A DNA stretch of 64,000 nt from Streptomyces sparsogenes (GTDB lineage Bacteria; Actinomycetota; Actinomycetes; Streptomycetales; Streptomycetaceae). The DNA lies in assembly GCF_001704635.1 (NCBI RefSeq), contig NZ_MAXF01000013.1, forward strand, positions 106,066 through 170,065, in the 5' to 3' direction. Made by a program: the position numbers and the translations under genes. Within the stretch, counting starts at the first letter, position 1. Every line of letters starts with the position of its first letter. The notes below the pieces were generated by a model that saw nothing but the letters and a program-made list of their open reading frames with translations, was not told the origin of the DNA and did no database searches. This document shows positions 59,770 through 64,000 of the stretch, one piece after another.

Positions 59770-61305
59770 TTGTCACTTTCCACGAGCGGAGCCAATCCGC
59801 TGCGTGACCCCCGGGACCGGCGGCTTCCGCGCATCGCGGGGCCGTCCGGCCTGGTCATCTTCGGCGTCACGGGCGACTTGTCCCGCAAGAAGCTGATGCC
59901 GGCCGTCTACGACCTGGCCAACCGCGGCCTGCTGCCGCCGGGCTTCTCGCTCGTCGGCTTCGCCCGCCGCGACTGGGAGGACGAGGACTTCGCCCAGGTC
60001 GTTCACGACGCGGTCAAGGAACACGCCAGGACCCCCTTCCGCGAGGAGGTCTGGCAGCAGCTCGCCGAGGGCTTCCGCTTCGTACCCGGCGAGTTCTCCG
60101 ACGACGAGGCGTTCGACCAGCTGCGGGAGACGATCGAGGAACTCGACAAGGCGCGCGGCACGGGCGGCAACTTCGCCTTCTACCTGTCGGTCCCGCCGAA
60201 GTTCTTCCCCACCGTCGTCCAGCAGCTCAAGAAGCACGGCCTGTCCTCCGGGTCCGGCGACTCCTGGCGGCGCGCCGTCATCGAGAAGCCCTTCGGCCAC
60301 GACCTGGCCAGCGCCCAGGAGCTCAACCAGGTCGTCCACGAGGTCTTCCGGCCGAGCGACGTCTTCCGGATCGATCACTACCTGGGCAAGGAGACGGTCC
60401 AGAACATCCTGGCGCTGCGCTTCGCCAACACCATGTTCGAGCCGCTGTGGAACCGCAGTTACGTCGACCACGTACAGATCACCATGGCGGAGGACATCGG
60501 CATCGGCGGCCGGGCCGGCTACTACGACGGCATCGGCGCGGCGCGCGACGTCATCCAGAACCACCTGCTCCAGCTCCTCGCGCTGACCGCCATGGAGGAG
60601 CCCATCTCCTTCGACGCGAACGCCCTGGTCACCGAGAAGCTCAAGGCGCTCAAGGCCGTCAAGCTGCCCAAGGACCTGGGCAAGCACACCGTGCGCGGCC
60701 AGTACGCCCACGGCTGGCAGGGCGGCAGCGAGGTGCCGGGCTATCTGGAGGAGGAGGGCATCGACCCCAACTCCAAGACCGACACCTACGCCGCGATCAA
60801 GCTGGAGATCGACAACCGCCGCTGGGCGGGCGTCCCCTTCTACCTGCGCACGGGCAAGCGGCTCGGGCGGCGGGTCACGGAGATCGCGGTGGTCTTCCAA
60901 CGCGCCCCGTACTCCCCCTTCGACGCCACCGACACCCAGGAGCTCGGGGAGAACGCCCTGGTCATCCGGGTGCAGCCGGACGAGGGCGTCACCATCCGGT
61001 TCGGCTCCAAGGTGCCCGGCACCTCCATGGAGATCCGGGACGTGACGATGGACTTCGCCTACGGCGAGTCCTTCACCGAGTCCAGCCCCGAGGCGTACGA
61101 GCGGCTGCTGCTCGACGTCCTGCTCGGCGACGCCAACCTCTTCCCGCGCCACCAGGAGGTGGAGGAGTCCTGGCGGATCCTCGATCCGATCGAGGAGTAC
61201 TGGGAGCAGCACGGCAAGCCCGAGCAGTACACGGCGGGCACCTGGGGGCCGAAGGCGGCGGACGAGATGCTCGCACGAGACGGACGGAGCTGGCGCCGGC
61301 CATGA
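59770..61305 (+). CDS. zwf: Glucose-6-phosphate 1-dehydrogenase
   Basis: A 511-residue enzyme. The NADP motif is IFGVTGDLSRKKLMPAVYDL, the substrate signature DVFRIDHYLGKETVQNI, and KPFGHDLASAQELN is present. It oxidises glucose 6-phosphate to 6-phosphogluconolactone. TTG start 6 bp after tal, with GAGAG upstream. It overlaps opcA (ATGA). Confidence 0.97.
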   Translation: MSLSTSGANPLRDPRDRRLPRIAGPSGLVIFGVTGDLSRKKLMPAVYDLANRGLLPPGFSLVGFARRDWEDEDFAQVVHDAVKEHARTPFREEVWQQLAEGFRFVPGEFSDDEAFDQLRETIEELDKARGTGGNFAFYLSVPPKFFPTVVQQLKKHGLSSGSGDSWRRAVIEKPFGHDLASAQELNQVVHEVFRPSDVFRIDHYLGKETVQNILALRFANTMFEPLWNRSYVDHVQITMAEDIGIGGRAGYYDGIGAARDVIQNHLLQLLALTAMEEPISFDANALVTEKLKALKAVKLPKDLGKHTVRGQYAHGWQGGSEVPGYLEEEGIDPNSKTDTYAAIKLEIDNRRWAGVPFYLRTGKRLGRRVTEIAVVFQRAPYSPFDATDTQELGENALVIRVQPDEGVTIRFGSKVPGTSMEIRDVTMDFAYGESFTESSPEAYERLLLDVLLGDANLFPRHQEVEESWRILDPIEEYWEQHGKPEQYTAGTWGPKAADEMLARDGRSWRRP

Positions 61306-62492
61306 ACATCGATCTCACCGACACCACGTCAAGCCAGATCAACTCCGCTCTGGTCCAGGCGCGGCGGGCGGCGGGGATACCGGCCGTGGGCATGGTGCTC
61401 ACCCTTGTCATCGTCACCGACGAGGGCAATCACTACGACGCGCTGAAGGCCGCGAGCGAGGCGTCCAAGGAACACCCGTCGCGCATCCTGGTCGTCATCA
61501 AGCGGCCGGGGCGCTCGCCGCGCGACCGCAGGGTCGCCCGGCTGGACGCCGAGGTGCGGATCGCCGGCGACGTCGGCACCGGCGAGACGGTGCTGCTGCG
61601 GCTGTACGGCGAGCTCGCCGGCCACGCCGAGTCGGTGGTGCTGCCGCTGCTGCTGCCGGACGCCCCGGTGGTGGTGTGGTGGCCGGAGGACGCGCCGGAG
61701 CACCCCAGCGAGGACCTGCTGGGCCAGCTGGCGACCCGCCGGATCACCGACGCCCAGGCCACCGAGGACCCGGTGGACACGCTCGGGCTGCGGGCCCGGA
61801 CGTACACCCCGGGCGACACCGATCTGGCCTGGACCCGTATCACCCCGTGGCGCAGCGTGCTGGCCGCGGCGCTGGACCAGAAGCACTCGGCGATCACCTC
61901 CGCGGTGGTCGAGGGTGAGGCGTACAACCCGAGCAGCGAGCTGCTGGCGCTGTGGCTCGCCGAGCGGCTGCGGGTCCCGGTCCAGCGGCAGGTCTCGGAC
62001 GGCCCCGGGCTGACCGCGGTGCGGCTGGAGACGGCCGACGGCGAGATCTGCCTGGACCGGGCCAACGGGTCGCTGGCCGAGCTGGCGATGCCGGGGCAGC
62101 CCGACCGGCATGTCGCGCTGCAGCGCCGTGAGAAGTCGGAGCTGATAGCGGAGGAGCTGCGCCGGCTCGACCCGGACGAGACCTACGCCTCGGCGGTGCG
62201 GTACGGGGTGAGCCGGCTCGGCAAGGGCGTGCTCGGAGCGGAGCGCGCGACGGCGCGGGCCGGGTCCGGCGGGGACAGCCGGTCGGGCGGGGCCCGCAAG
62301 GCCGCCCCGTCGAAGGCCCCCGCCGACAAGACCGCCGAGAAGACCGCTGACAAGAGCACCGACAAGAGCGCTGAGAAGAGCGACAGCGGGGACAACACCG
62401 GCGCCAAGGCGGCTCGCAAGGCAGCGGAGAAGACGGGGGACAAGGCAGCGGACAAGGCGGGGGACAGGACCGCCGGCAAGGCGGCGTCGTGA
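61302..62492 (+). CDS. opcA: OpcA, glucose-6-phosphate dehydrogenase assembly protein
   Basis: A 396-residue protein. Core features: VLTLVIVTDEGNHYDALKAA, ESVVLPLLLPDAPVVVWWPE, DLAWTRITPWRSVLAAALDQ and YNPSSELLALWLAERLRVPV. OpcA activates or assembles Zwf. After about residue 310 comes a disordered Lys/Ala/Asp/Thr tail (APADKTAEKTADKSTDKSAE and on to the end), longer than the family core. Both ends overlap neighbours (ATGA, GTGA). Confidence 0.94.
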   Translation: MNIDLTDTTSSQINSALVQARRAAGIPAVGMVLTLVIVTDEGNHYDALKAASEASKEHPSRILVVIKRPGRSPRDRRVARLDAEVRIAGDVGTGETVLLRLYGELAGHAESVVLPLLLPDAPVVVWWPEDAPEHPSEDLLGQLATRRITDAQATEDPVDTLGLRARTYTPGDTDLAWTRITPWRSVLAAALDQKHSAITSAVVEGEAYNPSSELLALWLAERLRVPVQRQVSDGPGLTAVRLETADGEICLDRANGSLAELAMPGQPDRHVALQRREKSELIAEELRRLDPDETYASAVRYGVSRLGKGVLGAERATARAGSGGDSRSGGARKAAPSKAPADKTAEKTADKSTDKSAEKSDSGDNTGAKAARKAAEKTGDKAADKAGDRTAGKAAS

Positions 62493-63271
62493 CCGCTCCG
62501 CAGGTGGTCGTCCACCGCGACAAGGAGCTGATGGCGCAGGCCGCCGCCGCCCGCCTGATCACCAAGATCGTGGACGCCCAGTCCGCCCGCGGCTCCGCCT
62601 CGGTCGTGCTGACCGGCGGTCGCAACGGCAACGGCCTGCTGGCCGCGCTCGCCGGGGCACCGGCCCGGGACGCCGTGGACTGGTCGCGGCTCGACCTGTG
62701 GTGGGGCGACGAGCGGTTCCTCCCGGAGGGGCACGCGGACCGCAATGTCACCCAGGCCCGGGAGGCGCTGCTGGACGCGGTCGGTCTCGACCCGGCCCGG
62801 GTGCATCCGATGCCGGCCTCCGACGGCCCCTGGGGCGGCGATGTGGAGGCGGCCGCCGAGGCGTACGCCGAGGAGCTGGCCCGCGCCTCGCGGCCGGAGA
62901 ACCACGGTGAGGCGCCGTCCTTCGACGTGCTGCTGCTGGGCGTCGGCCCCGACACCCATGTGGCCTCGCTCTTCCCGGAGCTGCCCGGGGTGCGGGAGAC
63001 CGAGCGGACGGTGGTGGCGGTGCGCGGCGCGCCCAAGCCGCCGCCCACCCGGGTCTCCCTGACCCTGCCCGCGATCCGCGCGGCGCAGGAAGTCTGGCTG
63101 CTCGCGGCGGGCGAGGACAAGGCCAAGGCGGTGACGATCGCGCTCTCGGGCGCCGGGGAGATCCAGGCCCCGGCGGCGGGCGCGTACGGCCGCCGGCGCA
63201 CGCTGTGGCTGCTGGACCGGGCCGCCGCGGCGGGCCTGCCGCGCGAGCTGTACCCGCCAGCGTCACCCTGA
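62489..63271 (+). CDS. pgl: 6-phosphogluconolactonase
   Basis: A 260-residue lactonase with VVLTGGRNGNGLLAALAG, DLWWGDERFLPEGHADRNVT and LLLGVGPDTHVASLFPELP. It hydrolyses the Zwf product. GTG overlaps the opcA stop (GTGA). Last gene of the operon. Confidence 0.95.
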   Translation: MTAPQVVVHRDKELMAQAAAARLITKIVDAQSARGSASVVLTGGRNGNGLLAALAGAPARDAVDWSRLDLWWGDERFLPEGHADRNVTQAREALLDAVGLDPARVHPMPASDGPWGGDVEAAAEAYAEELARASRPENHGEAPSFDVLLLGVGPDTHVASLFPELPGVRETERTVVAVRGAPKPPPTRVSLTLPAIRAAQEVWLLAAGEDKAKAVTIALSGAGEIQAPAAGAYGRRRTLWLLDRAAAAGLPRELYPPASP

Positions 63272-63293
63272 CCGGCACCCATGAGACCGACCT

Positions 63294-63330
63294 GGACGGG
63301 CCGACTGGGAGAACCCCGGTCGGCCCGTCC
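63294..63330. terminator. Terminator after pgl
   Basis: Arms GGACGGGCCGAC and GTCGGCCCGTCC, perfectly complementary, with a 13-nt loop. It lies between convergent pgl and pgi. Confidence 0.75.
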
Positions 63331-63356
63331 GGCGTTGAGAGGCGTCCCGCGGCGTC

Positions 63357-63400
63357 TCAGCGCCCTACGGGGGTCAGCGCCCTACGGCGGGTCAGCGCCC
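63357..63400. repeat. Tandem copies of the pgi stop-codon region
   Basis: TCAGCGCCCTACGGGGG (63357), TCAGCGCCCTACGGCGGG (63374) and TCAGCGCCCGCGCAGCG (63392) are tandem variants; the last starts with the pgi stop codon on the minus strand. Confidence 0.75.
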
Positions 63401-64000
63401 GCGCAGCGAACGGTAGGTGGCGACGAGCGCGGCGGTGGAGGCGTCCAGGCCGGGCACGGCGGCGCCCTCGGTGAGCGCCGGTTCCACCCGCTTGGCCAGG
63501 ACCTTGCCCAGCTCCACGCCCCACTGGTCGAACGAGTCGATGTGCCAGATCGCGCCCTGGACGAACACCTTGTGCTCGTACAGCGCGATCAACTGGCCGA
63601 GCACCGAGGGGCTCAGCTCGGCGGCCAGGATGGTGGTGGTGGGACGGTTGCCGGGGAAGGTCCGGTGCGGCACCAGCTCCGGCGCCACCCCCTCGGCGGC
63701 CACCTCCTCCGAGGTCTTGCCGAACGCCAGCGCCTGGCCCTGGGCGAAGAGGTTGGCCATCAGCAGGTCGTGGTGGGCGGCGAGCTTCGGGGGCAGGTCG
63801 GCCACCGGGTTGGCGAAGCCGATCAGATCGGCCGGGATCGTCTTGGTGCCCTGGTGGAGCAGCTGGTAGTAGGCGTGCTGCCCGTTGGTGCCGGGCGTCC
63901 CCCAGACGACCGGGCCGGTCTGCCAGCTCACCGGCCGGCCCTCGCGGTCCACCGACTTGCCGTTGGACTCCATGTCCAACTGCTGGAGGTAAGCGGGGAA
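63392..64000 (-). CDS. pgi: Glucose-6-phosphate isomerase, C-terminal part (truncated by window edge)
   Basis: About 202 C-terminal residues, entering the window at base 64000 with [18 protein letters not shown] signatures are [20 protein letters not shown] and [20 protein letters not shown], with the catalytic Lys in GVELGK. It interconverts glucose and fructose 6-phosphates. It converges on pgl across a terminator and stop-region repeats. Confidence 0.96.
   Translation of the reverse strand, partial: FPAYLQQLDMESNGKSVDREGRPVSWQTGPVVWGTPGTNGQHAYYQLLHQGTKTIPADLIGFANPVADLPPKLAAHHDLLMANLFAQGQALAFGKTSEEVAAEGVAPELVPHRTFPGNRPTTTILAAELSPSVLGQLIALYEHKVFVQGAIWHIDSFDQWGVELGKVLAKRVEPALTEGAAVPGLDASTAALVATYRSLRGR

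Overview
The window is high-GC actinobacterial chromosome, almost certainly Streptomyces. GTG and TTG starts are frequent, genes are coupled by ATGA/GTGA overlaps, and third codon positions are strongly GC-biased. The right half carries the suf operon, a two-gene ABC exporter, ctaA, ctaB and a tkt-tal-zwf-opcA-pgl run, an order I recall from Streptomyces core chromosomes. No tRNA, rRNA, CRISPR array, transposase or integrase was recognised.

Layout. 0-3 kb: hexuronate oxidation (uronate dehydrogenase, diverging from a kdgD-type dehydratase and an unrecognised, partial protein) and a small lipoprotein. 3-6.2 kb: a macrolide-type glycosyltransferase followed by decayed 223-bp tandem copies of its 3' end, then a divergent MerR regulator. 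6.3-9.7 kb: a LysR regulator diverging from a quinone-oxidoreductase-like enzyme, a serine hydrolase and a membrane protein. 9.7-13 kb: a rifampicin-monooxygenase-like gene behind a near-perfect rifamycin-associated palindrome, then a WhiJ-type trio (DUF397, XRE regulator, anti-sigma-type ATPase). 13-17.5 kb: a MerR-HEAT fusion coupled to a HEAT protein, and a regulator with an IS30-like DNA-binding domain facing a small protein and a serine hydrolase. 17.5-32.8 kb: mixed genes including an EamA exporter, an ArsR-type regulator, a TerD protein, an AraC regulator with a PPOX protein, PhoX-like phosphatase, an extracellular nuclease, dapD, and an ECF sigma factor with its partner.

32.8-40.5 kb holds the most interesting block: a LacI regulator diverging from a PotABCD-type importer, an FrlB-like SIS deglycase and a PfkB kinase. 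This looks like uptake and catabolism of Amadori (fructosamine) or opine-like compounds. A 41-bp imperfect direct repeat, made of the 3' end of the neighbouring tetR gene, brackets the block and suggests it was inserted as a unit.

40.5-48.2 kb: tetR and an SMR exporter, then the iron-sulphur assembly operon sufR-sufB-sufD-Rieske-sufC-sufS-sufU-sufT, ending in a 22-bp-stem terminator. SufR has a textbook CAAC-N6-GTTG operator at its own start. 48.5-56.2 kb: ABC exporter pair, AraC regulator with a p-hydroxybenzoate-hydroxylase-like enzyme, and the heme A branch (ctaA, ctaB) around an amidohydrolase and a small protein. 56.5-64 kb: the pentose phosphate operon, converging on the C-terminal part of pgi.

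A recurring minor theme is short duplication of stop-codon-proximal sequence just downstream of genes (glycosyltransferase, 75-aa protein, LysR, dapD, pgi, and at a distance tetR). Another is probable leaderless promoters, with a TANNNT box 6-7 nt before the start codon (eamA, dapD, SMR gene, ABC exporter, ctaA). All functions below are read from motifs and remembered family features; no database was searched.
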